In this document: positions 47,011 through 56,800 of the stretch, piece after piece
Layout: the number at the start of each line of letters is the position of its first letter
Numbering within the stretch: the stretch's first letter is position 1
Assembly: GCF_030209375.1 (NCBI RefSeq)
Contig: NZ_JARVSC010000003.1
Location: forward strand, 558,001 to 622,000
DNA: 64,000 nt
Reading direction: 5' to 3'
From: Plantibacter sp. ME-Dv--P-122b
GTDB lineage: Bacteria > Actinomycetota > Actinomycetes > Actinomycetales > Microbacteriaceae
The notes under the pieces: model-generated
The model's database searches: none
What the model was told of the DNA's origin: nothing
The model's input: the letters and a program-made list of their open reading frames with translations, nothing else
Translations under genes and position numbers: made by a program

Positions 47011-47034
47011 GTCGAGGGCGGGGCAGGCGATCGG

Positions 47035-48792
47035 CTAGAACTCGGTCGGGCCGAGGGACGGGCGGGCGAGGAAGGAGAGCTCGGGCGTCGTCAGCGCGTG
47101 GAACTCGAAGACCGTGAAGCGGTTCTCCCCGGCGCGGAGCTGCCCGCCGGGGACGTACAGCGTGTGCTGCGGTCCTCGCGACCAGTAACGGCCGAGCAGG
47201 AAGCCGTTCACCCAGACGAGCCCCTTGCCCCAGGCCGCGGTGTCGAGGAACAGGTCGGTGGGCTCGCCGAGCGTCACGGTCGCGGTGAGGAGGACCGGTC
47301 CGGCACCGCTGATCGTGGCGTCGGACGTCCGCGCAGCCGCCGCGTCGACGACGGCGTCGATCCGGTCGAGGGCCACGGGGGCGATGCCCCACGACGTGAG
47401 GTCCACGCCGTCGAGCGACACAGGCCCGATGATCCCCTTCGGCTCCCCCAGGCGCTTGCCGTAGTTGACGCGGCCCTGGTTCTCGAGGAGGAGTTCGAGC
47501 GTCTCACCCGCCGGGATGACGATGGACCGCTCCTTGAACTCGCGGGTGAGTGCACCGACCGGAACGCCGTCGACGGAGACGACCACGCGGTCGCGCACCT
47601 CGGCGAACCGGAGCACCCCGCCGCGTCCGCCGAGCGACGCCCGGTACCGCGCCAGACCGCTGAACGCTCCGAGTTCGTCCATCGTGGGGATCCGGTCGAA
47701 CGCCTGGAGCGGCGCGATCTCGTCGGCCACGTCCGCGAACGGGACTTCCTGCTCGAAGGACACGGTGAACGCCGGGGCGTCCGTCGCGGCGGGCGGGATC
47801 TCGGTCGGCACCTCGGCGTACTTCGCGATCACGTCGCGGAAGGCGAAGAACTTCTCCGTCGGGTGGCCCGCCTCGTCGAGGGGCGCGTCGTAGTCGTAGG
47901 AGGTGACGTGCGAGCGGTACTGCCCCTTGTCGTTCGCGCCGCCGGTGAACCCGAAGTTCGTGCCGCCGTGGAACATGTAGATGTTCACGGACGCGCCGGC
48001 TGCGAGGAGCGCGTCGAGGTCGGCCGCCGTCTCCGCGATGGGTGTCGTGTGGTGGTGCTCGCCCCAGTGGTCGAACCAGCCGTCCCAGAACTCGGAGCAC
48101 ATGAGCGGCCCGGTCGGCTGGTGTTCCCGCAGGGTCGCGAGGCGTTCGAGTGAGCGGCTGCCGAAGGATGCGGTCTTGTGGAGCTCGGGGATGCTGCCGT
48201 CCTCGAGCATCTGAGCCGTGGGCTGGTCGACGGTCGTCAGCGGCACCGTGATGCCGAGCTCGCGGGTCCACGCGGTCAGGGTGCGGAGGTAGTCGTGGTC
48301 GTCGCCGTAGGCGCCGTACTCGTTCTCGACCTGCACGAGGATGACGGGACCGCCGCGGTCGATCTGCAGCGGGGCGACGATCGGCAGCAGCGCCCCGAAG
48401 TATTCGCGGACGGCGGCCAGGTAGCGCGGTTCGCTGCGACGGAGGCCGAGCTCGGGGTCGTGCAGCAGCCAGCCGGGCAGACCGCCGTTGTCCCACTCGG
48501 CGCAGATGTAGGGGCCGGGACGCACGATCGCATACATGCCGGCGTCGGCGACGAGGCCGAGGAAGCGTTCGAGGTCGTTCACGCCCGTGGTGTCGAACAC
48601 GCCGCGCTCGGGGCTGTGCTGATTCCACGCGACGTAGGTCTCGATGGTGTTGAGGCCCATGAGCTTCGCCTTCGCGATGCGGTCCGCCCACTGCTCGGGG
48701 TGCACCCGGAAGTAGTGGAGGGCTCCGGAGAGGATCCGGAACGGCTGACCGTCGAGCAGGAAGTCGTCGGCGCCGATGGAGAAGGTGGGCAT
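47035..48792 (-). CDS. beta-galactosidase, glycoside hydrolase family 35
   Basis: 585 residues, no signal peptide, so cytoplasmic. GH35 barrel: FRILSGALHYFRVHPEQW, GLNTIETYVAWNQH, RPGPYICAEWDNGGLPGWL. Acid/base Glu158 in VQVENEYGAYG; nucleophile Glu234 in MCSEFWDGW. C-terminal beta-sandwich domains end LFLDTAAWGKGLVWVNG, typical of the family. It removes terminal beta-galactose from imported oligosaccharides. It is the last gene of the ABC operon and lies behind a strong hairpin. Confidence 0.94.
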   Translation of the reverse strand: MPTFSIGADDFLLDGQPFRILSGALHYFRVHPEQWADRIAKAKLMGLNTIETYVAWNQHSPERGVFDTTGVNDLERFLGLVADAGMYAIVRPGPYICAEWDNGGLPGWLLHDPELGLRRSEPRYLAAVREYFGALLPIVAPLQIDRGGPVILVQVENEYGAYGDDHDYLRTLTAWTRELGITVPLTTVDQPTAQMLEDGSIPELHKTASFGSRSLERLATLREHQPTGPLMCSEFWDGWFDHWGEHHHTTPIAETAADLDALLAAGASVNIYMFHGGTNFGFTGGANDKGQYRSHVTSYDYDAPLDEAGHPTEKFFAFRDVIAKYAEVPTEIPPAATDAPAFTVSFEQEVPFADVADEIAPLQAFDRIPTMDELGAFSGLARYRASLGGRGGVLRFAEVRDRVVVSVDGVPVGALTREFKERSIVIPAGETLELLLENQGRVNYGKRLGEPKGIIGPVSLDGVDLTSWGIAPVALDRIDAVVDAAAARTSDATISGAGPVLLTATVTLGEPTDLFLDTAAWGKGLVWVNGFLLGRYWSRGPQHTLYVPGGQLRAGENRFTVFEFHALTTPELSFLARPSLGPTEF

Positions 48793-48826
48793 GCTGGGGC
48801 TCCGTGATGAAGGGGTGCGGATGGAG

Positions 48827-48880
48827 CGACCACGGCCGGCCGGAGCGGATCCCGGAGGACCCTCCGACCGGCCGCGGTCG
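48827..48880 (-). terminator. hairpin between solute-binding protein and GH35 genes
   Basis: 19-bp arms with two mismatches (48827-48845 with 48862-48880). In an operon this would lower read-through into GH35 or protect the upstream mRNA end. Confidence 0.7.
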
Positions 48881-48909
48881 ATGGTGCTGGTGCTGCAGGT
48901 GTCGGTCGA

Positions 48910-50262
48910 CTACTTCTCGGTGACCGTGAAGCCCTGCGTGTTGCCGTACTCGACGAGCTGCTTCTGCCAGTCGGCAAGACCGTCGTTCAGGTCGGCCTTG
49001 TTCGCGTAGGACTGTCCGACGGTGTCGGCGAAGATGCTGTTCGCGTAGACCTGGTACGGCAGGTACTGCCACCCGGTCGACACGTCCTTCGCGCCCTGCA
49101 CGAGGACCTCGTTGATCTTCTGGCCGCCGAAGTACTCGGGAGCCGCGGAGAGGAACTCGTCGGAGTTCAGGTCGGCGGTCGTCGCCGGGAAGCCACCGTT
49201 GTCGAGGAAGACCTTGACGCTGTCCTCGTCGTTGTTCAGCCACTTGAGGAAGCCCGCGGCGAGCGCCGGGTTCTTGCTCTGCTTCAGCACGACCTGGCCA
49301 CCGCCACCGTTCTCGGCGTTGGCGGGCTTGCCGTCGTAGGTCGGGATCGGGGCGACGCGCCACTGGCCGGAGGCCTCGGCGACGGACGACTCGAGCACAC
49401 CCGGCATCCAGGCGCCCGTGATGAGCGTCGCGATGCTGCCGTTGCCGAGCGACTTGTACCAGTCGTCGCTCCACCCGGGGACGCTGGAGAGCAGGTCGCC
49501 CTCGACGAGCTGGTTCCAGGTGTCGGCCCACTTCTTGGAGCCCTCGTCGGCGAGGTTGACACTCACCTTGGTGCCGTCGGCGGTGAACGGACGTCCACCG
49601 GCCTGCCAGATCATGCTGGTCGCGAAGCCGGAGTCACCGGAGTCGTTGGTGATGTACTTCGACGGGTCGGCCGCGTGCAGCTGTGCGGCTGCCGCGATGT
49701 ACTCGTCCCAGGTGGTCGGCACGGCGATGCCGTACTGGTCGAACACCGTCTTGTTGTAGAACATGGCCATGGGGCCGGAGTCCTGCGGGAGGGCGTAGAG
49801 GCCGTCGCCGATGTTGACGGAGCTCCACGGGCCGGGGCTGTAGTCGTCCTTCAAGTCGCCGAAGCCGTAGGCGTTGAGGTCGACGAGGGAGTCGCTGAGC
49901 GCGAACTGCGGGATGGCGTAGTACTCGACCTGCGCGACGTCGGGAGCACCCTTGCCGGCCTTGATCGCGTTCTGCAGCTTCGTGTACTCGGTGGTGTTGG
50001 TGCCGGCGTTGACCAGGTTGACCTTGACCTTGGGGTAGGCCTTCTCGAACGCGGCGACCTGCGCCTCGGCGGACGGCGTCCAGGACCAGTAGGTGATCTC
50101 GCCACCGGCTTCGAGGGCGGATTCGATGTCCTTGGCGTCGCCCGAGGCGGTGCTGCCGCCGCCGGACGAGCAGGCGACGAGCGAGGCTCCGATCATCGCG
50201 GACGCGACGGCCGCCGTGGCCGCGCGGCGCAGAACCGTGCGAGACGGTGAGATGCGCTTCAT
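48910..50262 (-). CDS. ABC transporter sugar-binding lipoprotein (family 1)
   Basis: 450 residues. Signal peptide with lipobox LVAC, Ser/Gly-rich spacer, then the family-1 solute-binding fold: EITYWSWTPSAEAQVAAFEKAYPKVKV, APDVAQVEYYAIPQF. Lipid-anchored receptor that hands oligosaccharides to the two permeases. Unusually it is the third gene, behind the permeases. Confidence 0.92.
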   Translation of the reverse strand: MKRISPSRTVLRRAATAAVASAMIGASLVACSSGGGSTASGDAKDIESALEAGGEITYWSWTPSAEAQVAAFEKAYPKVKVNLVNAGTNTTEYTKLQNAIKAGKGAPDVAQVEYYAIPQFALSDSLVDLNAYGFGDLKDDYSPGPWSSVNIGDGLYALPQDSGPMAMFYNKTVFDQYGIAVPTTWDEYIAAAAQLHAADPSKYITNDSGDSGFATSMIWQAGGRPFTADGTKVSVNLADEGSKKWADTWNQLVEGDLLSSVPGWSDDWYKSLGNGSIATLITGAWMPGVLESSVAEASGQWRVAPIPTYDGKPANAENGGGGQVVLKQSKNPALAAGFLKWLNNDEDSVKVFLDNGGFPATTADLNSDEFLSAAPEYFGGQKINEVLVQGAKDVSTGWQYLPYQVYANSIFADTVGQSYANKADLNDGLADWQKQLVEYGNTQGFTVTEK

Positions 50263-50303
50263 GGGTGTTTCCTTTCACTGCGTTGGGAGGAGGAGGTGAT
50301 GCC

Positions 50304-50401
50304 CCGGTCCCTGAGCCTGTCGAAGGGCGGAGGTGGTGCCCTTCGACAAGCTCAGGGACCGGTTGGTGGTGCGGTGGCCCTTCGACAAGCTCAGGAACCG
50401 G
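50304..50401. repeat. three dispersed repeat copies, two forming an inverted hairpin
   Basis: Copies at 50304-50328 (plus orientation), 50338-50362 and 50377-50401 (minus). The first two pair over 24 of 25 bases with a 9-nt loop. Located inside the operon between permease and binding-protein genes. Confidence 0.85.
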
Positions 50402-50416
50402 TGGGAAAAGCGGGAA

Positions 50417-51367
50417 TCAGCCCTTGACGCTGCCGGCGCTCAGGCCGGACTGCCAGAAGCGCTGCAGGAAGAGGAACGCGATGACGATCGGGACGATGGT
50501 CAGGAGCGATCCGGTGATCACAAGGTTGAAGATCGGCTGCGCGGCGACACCGGTGGCCTGGGCGCTCCACTGGCTGAGGCCGACCGTGAGCGGATACCAG
50601 GTCGGCTCCGACAGCATGATGAGCGGCAGGAAATAGTTGTTCCAGGTCGCGACGATCGCGAAGAGGAGCACCGTGACGATGCCGGGGCCGAGGAGTCGCA
50701 GCGAGATCGTGAAGAAGGTGCGGAACTCCCCCGCGCCGTCCATGCGGGCGGCCTCGAGCAGCTCGGTCGGGACCGCGTCGACCGCGTACGTCCAGATGAG
50801 GTACAGGCCGAACGGGCTGACGAGCGAGGGCAGGATGACCGCCCACGGCGTGTTCGTCAGGCCGACCTGGCTGAACAGCAGGAAGGTCGGGACGGCGAGT
50901 GCCGTGCCCGGCACCGCGATGGAGCCGAGGATGATCGCGAACACGGCGCGCTTGCCCGGGAACCGGAACTTGGCGAGGCCGTAGCCGCCGATCGTCGCGA
51001 GGAGCGTCGCCCCACCGGCGCCGACGACGACGTAGAGCAGTGTGTTGCCGAACCAGCCGACGAACTGCCCGTCGCGGTAGGTGAGCGTGTCCACGATGTT
51101 CTGCCAGAGGTTGAACCCGCCGTCGCCGAACCAGAGACCGAAGGACGAGAAGAGGTCGGGCTGGGACTTCGTCGCGTTGATCAGGAGCCACAGGATCGGG
51201 ACGACGGAGTAGAGGAGGAACACGGCCATGACGATCGTGAGGACGATCGAGCGCTTGCGGCGCGGGTCGTGGCGCTTCCGGGTGGGCCGGTCGAAGGCAC
51301 GCGGGTTGCGGGCGGTCCGGGTCGACACGGTCTGCGGGCGGACGGTCGGGTTCGAGACGGTGGCCAT
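50417..51367 (-). CDS. ABC transporter permease (MalG type)
   Basis: 316 residues. About six hydrophobic helices and a basic N-terminus. The EAA-loop motif EAARMDGAGEFRTFFTISLRLLGPG contacts the ATPase. Start at 51367 overlaps the MalF-type stop. Together with its neighbour forms the channel for the imported sugar. Confidence 0.93.
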   Translation of the reverse strand: MATVSNPTVRPQTVSTRTARNPRAFDRPTRKRHDPRRKRSIVLTIVMAVFLLYSVVPILWLLINATKSQPDLFSSFGLWFGDGGFNLWQNIVDTLTYRDGQFVGWFGNTLLYVVVGAGGATLLATIGGYGLAKFRFPGKRAVFAIILGSIAVPGTALAVPTFLLFSQVGLTNTPWAVILPSLVSPFGLYLIWTYAVDAVPTELLEAARMDGAGEFRTFFTISLRLLGPGIVTVLLFAIVATWNNYFLPLIMLSEPTWYPLTVGLSQWSAQATGVAAQPIFNLVITGSLLTIVPIVIAFLFLQRFWQSGLSAGSVKG

Positions 51368-52290
51368 CAGCTGTTCTCCTGTCGGGAGCCGCGCACCTGC
51401 ACGACGTAGGCGATGACGGCGGTGATGACGCCCATGATGATCGCGACCGTCGCCGCGAGGTTGAACTGCTGGCCGGCGAACGACAGGTTGTAGGCGTACA
51501 TGTTCGGGGTGAAGTTGCTCGTGATCACGTTGGGCGCGAGGTTCTTCAGCAGGTTCGGCTCGTTGAAGAGCTGGAACGACCCGATGACGGAGAAGATCGT
51601 CGCGATGACGAGCGCTCCGCGGAGGGCTGGGATCTTGATGCTGAAGACGGTGCGGAACTGTCCGGCCCCGTCGATCTCGGCCGCCTCGTAGATCTCACCG
51701 GGCACGACGCGGAGGGCGGCGTAGAAGATGAGCATGTTGTAGCCCATGAACTCCCACGTCACGATGTTGCCGATGGACGCGAGGACGGCCTGGGAGCTGA
51801 ACGGCTCGAGGATCTGCGCGCCGACGAGGTCGTTGAAGCTGCCGGCGAGACCGAACTGGTCGCCGTAGATGAAGCCCCAGATGAGTGCTGCGACGACGCC
51901 GGGGACGGCGTACGGCAGGAAGAGCGCGATGCGGAAGAAGGCGGCGCCGTGGAGCCGGGCGCTGTCGAGCGCGAGCGCCGCGGTGAGCGACAGGGCGAGC
52001 ATGATCGGCACCTGCACGACGAAGAACAGTGCGACACGGCCGAACGGCTCCCAGAACTTCGGGTCCTGGAGCACCTGGGCGTAGTTGTCGAACCCGACGA
52101 AGGCGTTGCCGCCGATGAGCTTCTCCTGGAAGAAGCTGAGGTAGAGCGCGTAGACGAGCGGGGCGATGATCATCAGCGCGAAGACGATCATGAAGGGGGC
52201 GATGAACGCCCAGCCCTTCCAATCCCGGCGGTCGCGTCGGTGGACACGGACCGCTGGTGGCCGGCCGGTGCGAGCGGTCGTAGTGGTCAT
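51367..52290 (-). CDS. ABC transporter permease (MalF type)
   Basis: 307 residues. Six hydrophobic helices. EAA motif EAAEIDGAGQFRTVFSIKIPALRG. First gene of the operon, starting 73 bp from the nearest operator. No ATPase gene follows, so a shared MsiK-type ATPase encoded elsewhere is expected. Confidence 0.93.
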   Translation of the reverse strand: MTTTTARTGRPPAVRVHRRDRRDWKGWAFIAPFMIVFALMIIAPLVYALYLSFFQEKLIGGNAFVGFDNYAQVLQDPKFWEPFGRVALFFVVQVPIMLALSLTAALALDSARLHGAAFFRIALFLPYAVPGVVAALIWGFIYGDQFGLAGSFNDLVGAQILEPFSSQAVLASIGNIVTWEFMGYNMLIFYAALRVVPGEIYEAAEIDGAGQFRTVFSIKIPALRGALVIATIFSVIGSFQLFNEPNLLKNLAPNVITSNFTPNMYAYNLSFAGQQFNLAATVAIIMGVITAVIAYVVQVRGSRQENS

Positions 52291-52362
52291 GGGCAGCTTC
52301 CTTGCTGGGATTCGGGCGGAACCGTCGTGCGGTGGAGCCGTGCGGGGGAGGGATCGCGGTGG

Positions 52363-52411
52363 ATGTTTACGTCAACATCTGATCGGTACCATAGCATGTT
52401 CACGTCAACAT
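52363..52411. promoter_or_regulatory. two operators between permease operon and LacI gene
   Basis: Palindromes at 52363-52378 (ATGTTTACGTCAACAT) and 52396-52411 (ATGTTCACGTCAACAT), centres 33 bp apart. The same sequence type recurs upstream of the GH30 gene. They sit between the divergent promoters of the ABC operon and the regulator gene. Confidence 0.85.
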
Positions 52412-52440
52412 GCAAGGATGGATGCGACGATAGGGAGACC

Positions 52441-53481
52441 ATGACGGACACCACCCGGAGAGCGCCTGGCCGCGCCAGGCGAGCACCGTCGATGGCGGAC
52501 GTCGCGGCGCACGCCGGCGTCTCCTCCCAGACCGTCTCCCGCGTCGCGAACGGGCTGACCAACGTCGACGACGGCACCCGCGACCGCGTGCTCGAGGCGA
52601 TGACCGAGCTCGGCTACCGCCCGAACAAGGCCGCTCGAGCGTTGCGATCGGGGCGCACCCGCAGCATCGGGATCACGATGTTCACGCTCTCCTCCTACGG
52701 CAACATGCGCACGCTCGACGCGATCACGGTCCAGGCAGCACGGGCCGGCTACTCGGTCACGGTCGTCCCCGTCGAGTACCCGACGCAACGCGACGTCGCG
52801 GTCGCCCTCGACAGCCTCCGCGAGCAGGATGTCGACGGCCTCATCATCGTCATCGAGTCGCACATCGTCGACGGCGCCGACGTCGAACTCCCCTCCGGCC
52901 TGCCCGTCGTCGTCATCGACTCCGCGGCACGCACCGACTACCCGGTCGTCGACAACGACCAGGCACAGGGTGCGGCACTCGCCACCCAGCACCTCCTCGA
53001 CCTCGGACACCAGGGCGTGTGGCACATCGCCGGCCCCCGCACGTCGTACTCGGCGGCTCGTCGCGAGCAGAGCTGGGCGGACACCTTGCGCGAGGCCGGG
53101 ATCACGCCGCCGCCCGCGTTCCGTGGCGACTGGTCGACGACCTCGGGGTACGAGATCGGCCTCGAGATCGCCGAGCGCCCGGAGATCACGGCCGTGTTCG
53201 CCTCGAACGACCAGATGGCGCTCGGGCTCCTCCGCGCCCTGCACGAGCGCGGGCGTGCCGTGCCGGAGTCGATCAGCGTCGTCGGGTTCGACGACACCCC
53301 GGAATCGGACTCGTTCTGGCCGCCGCTCACGACGGTGCACCAGGACTTCGACGAGATCGGACGCCGGGCGATCACCACGCTCCTCCGCGAGATCGAGGAG
53401 GGCCCGCAGCTCTCCACTGAGCCCCTCACCCCGACGTCCCTCGTCGTCCGCGCGAGCACGGCGCCCCCGCCCACGGTCTGA
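52441..53481 (+). CDS. LacI-family regulator of the galactan locus
   Basis: 346 residues from the ATG at 52441 (GGGAG precedes at 3 bp). Helix-turn-helix MADVAAHAGVSSQTVSRVANG, hinge ARALRSGRTRSIG, periplasmic-binding-type sensor with VFASNDQMALGLLRAL and VVGFDDTPES. Divergent from the ABC operon. It probably binds the TGTTNACGTNAACA sites, which also precede its own gene, and releases on a galactan-derived sugar. Confidence 0.9.
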   Translation: MTDTTRRAPGRARRAPSMADVAAHAGVSSQTVSRVANGLTNVDDGTRDRVLEAMTELGYRPNKAARALRSGRTRSIGITMFTLSSYGNMRTLDAITVQAARAGYSVTVVPVEYPTQRDVAVALDSLREQDVDGLIIVIESHIVDGADVELPSGLPVVVIDSAARTDYPVVDNDQAQGAALATQHLLDLGHQGVWHIAGPRTSYSAARREQSWADTLREAGITPPPAFRGDWSTTSGYEIGLEIAERPEITAVFASNDQMALGLLRALHERGRAVPESISVVGFDDTPESDSFWPPLTTVHQDFDEIGRRAITTLLREIEEGPQLSTEPLTPTSLVVRASTAPPPTV

Positions 53482-53502
53482 GGTGAGCGAGACACTCCCC
53501 TG

Positions 53503-53682
53503 CGGTCATTGACCGCCTGTCGAAATGCCCCAGCGACACCTCGACCATCGCGGCGAACGAAGCCCCGGTCATTGAGCCTGTCGAAATGCCCACCTCCGCA
53601 CTTCGACAGGCTCAGTGACCGGAACGGACCGGAGTGGGCCTCAGTGACCGGAACGGACCGGAGTGGGGCCTCAGCGACCGGC
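53503..53682. repeat. dispersed repeat cluster with inverted pair and tandem units
   Basis: Degenerate copy at 53503-53528. An inverted pair at 53565-53588 and 53599-53622 could fold into a hairpin. A 29-30-bp unit beginning CTCAGTGACCGGAACGGACC is repeated at 53611, 53640 and (partial) 53670. The cluster lies between the LacI gene and the GH30 control region. Confidence 0.8.
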
Positions 53683-53726
53683 CATCGCTTGACACCCGAG
53701 CGAGGGGTCGCCCATACTCGTCGGAA

Positions 53727-53777
53727 ATGTTGACGTGAACACGGTGGTTCGACGCCGCTAAATGTTCACGTGAACAT
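53727..53777. promoter_or_regulatory. two operators upstream of GH30 gene
   Basis: ATGTTGACGTGAACAC at 53727-53742 and the perfect palindrome ATGTTCACGTGAACAT at 53762-53777, centres 35 bp apart. Together with the two sites at 52363-52411 they give consensus TGTTNACGTNAACA. Confidence 0.85.
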
Positions 53778-53812
53778 CCCCTGTACCACGGCCTCCAACG
53801 AAGGAACCACCG

Positions 53813-56800
53813 ATGACACTGCCGTCACCAGTCCGCCGACGAACGATCGGAGCGACCGTCGCCGTCGCCCTCGGCATCGCCGCGATCGCCCCAGCACTCG
53901 CCACCGTGGACGCCGCACCCGCGGCCGCCGCGGAGAGCACTCCCCTCACCATCACCCCCAACCCGGCCTACCAGAACGAGGCGTTCGAAGGCTGGGGCAC
54001 GAGCCTCGTCTGGTTCGCCAACGCCACGGGCGACTACCCCGCGGACGTCCGCCAGGACCTCTTCGACAAGGTGTTCGGCGAGGACGGTCTCAACCTCAAC
54101 ATCGCCCGCTACAACATCGGTGGCGGCAACGCGAGCGACGTCCCGCCCTACCTGCGGGCCGGCGGCGCTGTCGACGGCTGGTGGAATCCGGACCTCGCCG
54201 CGAGCGACGCCGACGGCCCCATCACCTCCGACTACGCCGACCGCGACCGCTACGCCGCCGCCTGGGACGCCGACGACCCGGCCTCCTACGACTTCGACGC
54301 CGACGAGACCCAGCGCTGGTGGCTCACGGCACTCAAGGACAAGATCACCAAGTGGGAGGCGTTCAGCAACTCCCCGCCCTACTTCATGACCGAGAGCGGT
54401 TACGCGTCGGGGAACTTCAACGCCGCCGACGAGCAGCTGAAGCCCGAGAGCGTCGATGACTTCGTCGCGTACCTCACGACCGTCGTCGACCACCTCGAGG
54501 CCGACACGGGCATCGACTTCGACACCATCGACCCCTTCAACGAGCCGAACACGAACTACTGGGGCACCCAGATCGACGCGGCCACCGGTTGGCCGAAGGG
54601 CGGCCGCCAGGAGGGTGCGCACATCGGCCCGGCCATGCAGGACACCGTCATCAAGGCCCTCGCCAAGCGCCTCGCCGCTGAGGGCACGTCAACCGAGGCC
54701 GTCATCGCGGCCATGGACGAGACCAACCCCGGCATCTTCGCGACGAACTGGAACGGCTGGTCGCAGACCGCCAAGGACCTCGTCACGCAGCTCAACGTCC
54801 ACAGCTACGGCCAGGGCGGCAGCGTCGTCGCGCGCGACATCGCGAAGACCGCCGGCAAGCCACTGTGGATGAGCGAGGTCGAGGGCAACTGGGACTCCAG
54901 CGGCAAACACAACCTCACGAACATCGACAACGGCATCGGCATGGCGACGCACCTCATCGACGACCTCCGCAACCTGGAGCCGACCGCGTGGGTGCTCTGG
55001 CAGCCCGTCGAGGACCTCTACAACATGGAGAAGGTCGAGAAGCTCAACTGGGGCAGCGTCCTCATCGACTTCGACTGCAACGCCGAGGGCGACTCCGAGC
55101 GACGCATCGCCGACGGTGACGCCGACCCGAGCTGCTCGGTGAAGACGAACGCGAAGTACAACACGCTCCGCAACTTCACCCACTACGTGCAGCCCGGTGA
55201 CCACCTCATCCCGTCCACCGACGCGCAGACCACCACGGCCCTCCGTGCCGACGGCACCGGTGCGACCCTCGTGCACGCCAACCCGTCGACCTCGGCTCGG
55301 ACGATCACGATCGACCTGTCGAAGTTCGCCGACATCGCCGCCGGCGCGACGGTCACGCCGGTCGTGACGACGGAGTCCCCCGCGGACGACGTCACCGCCA
55401 ATGCACTCGTGCAGGGCGACGCCGTGTCGATCGACCCGGTGACGAAGCAGGCGACGCTCACCGTCCCGGCGAAGTCGGTCACCACCTTCCTCGTCGACGG
55501 CGCGACCGGTGTCGCAGCCGACGCGGCGCCGTTCCAGGATGGACACGCGTACCAGCTCGTCGGCAAGCAGAGCGCGAAGGCGTTCACCGCCGCAGCAACG
55601 ACCGGGACGGTCCCGGCCGGCACCATCACCCCGCGTGCCTCCGACGCCACGACCGGTGCGGCGCAGGTGTGGACCGCCGAGCGACTCTCGGGTGGCGGCA
55701 CGAACACCGACCGCTACGCCATCCGCAGCTCGTCCGGAGCACTGCTCTCCGCGAACTCCGCCGGCACCTCGCTCGTCGCTGCGACGCGGGAACAGGCCGG
55801 GTCCGACCCCTCGCTGCAGTGGATCCCGACGACGACCAACGGCTCCGAATGGAGCCTCGTGAACGTCGGCACCAGCCAGTCCCTCGAGGTCGGCGGGCAG
55901 TCCACCACCACGGGCGCCGCGGTCGGCGTCTACCAGTCGAACAACGGCGCGAACCAGACCTGGAGTTTCGTCGACACCGCCCTCACGGGGGTGCAGCCCG
56001 TCACGGCGCAGACCGTCGCCGGTGTTGCGGCGTCGCTGCCGACGACGGTGGTCCCGCTCTACGGCGCGGTCCAGGGCGCTCCGGTTCCGGTGACCTGGGA
56101 CACCTCGGCCGTGGACTGGAACACGCCGGGCACGATCGTCGTGAACGGTTCCGGCACTGACGGCTGGGGTGCGGCGTTCACCGCGCAGGCCACCGTCGAC
56201 ATCGGCGGCTTCACCACCACCGAACCGGTCTCCCTGACGGTCGCGGCCGGGTCCCCGGCGAGCGCCGTCATCGCTGCGGCACCCACCACGGTCCCGGCGC
56301 AGATCGGGGCCAGCACCAACCGATTCGACACGGCCGTCACCTGGGACTTCAGCACCCTCGACGACGCCGACCTCGCCGACACCGGTGTGGTGCAGGTGCG
56401 CGGCGCGGCTGCGTCGAACGATCCGGCCGCGGCACCGATCGACGCACTCCTGTCGATCATCGTCACGGCGCCCGGCGAGCGGAACATCGCGCCGGACGCC
56501 ACGACCGTCGCGAGCGCGACGTCCACCGAGTCCGGGTATCCGGCGAGCAACACCAAGAACGGTGTGCGGAACGACAAGGGCTGGTCCAACTGGCGCTCGT
56601 CGAACAAGCCGGCGAGCGACACCCTGAGCTACGAGCTCGGCGGCGAGCACACGATCGAGCACGTCACCTTCTACGCCTACAAGGACGGGAGCACCGACAG
56701 CTGGCCGAGTGCGTTGACCGTGCAGTTCCGCGACGCCGATGGCGCGTGGATCGACGCTCCGGGCGGGGCGGTCACCGTGCCGGTCCCGACCGATGGGACG

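Noticed and set aside
53730-53763. A sigma-70 promoter TTGACG with CTAAAT between the GH30 operators
   Set aside because: Spacer of 22 bp is too long and the -10 match is poor, so I do not annotate it.
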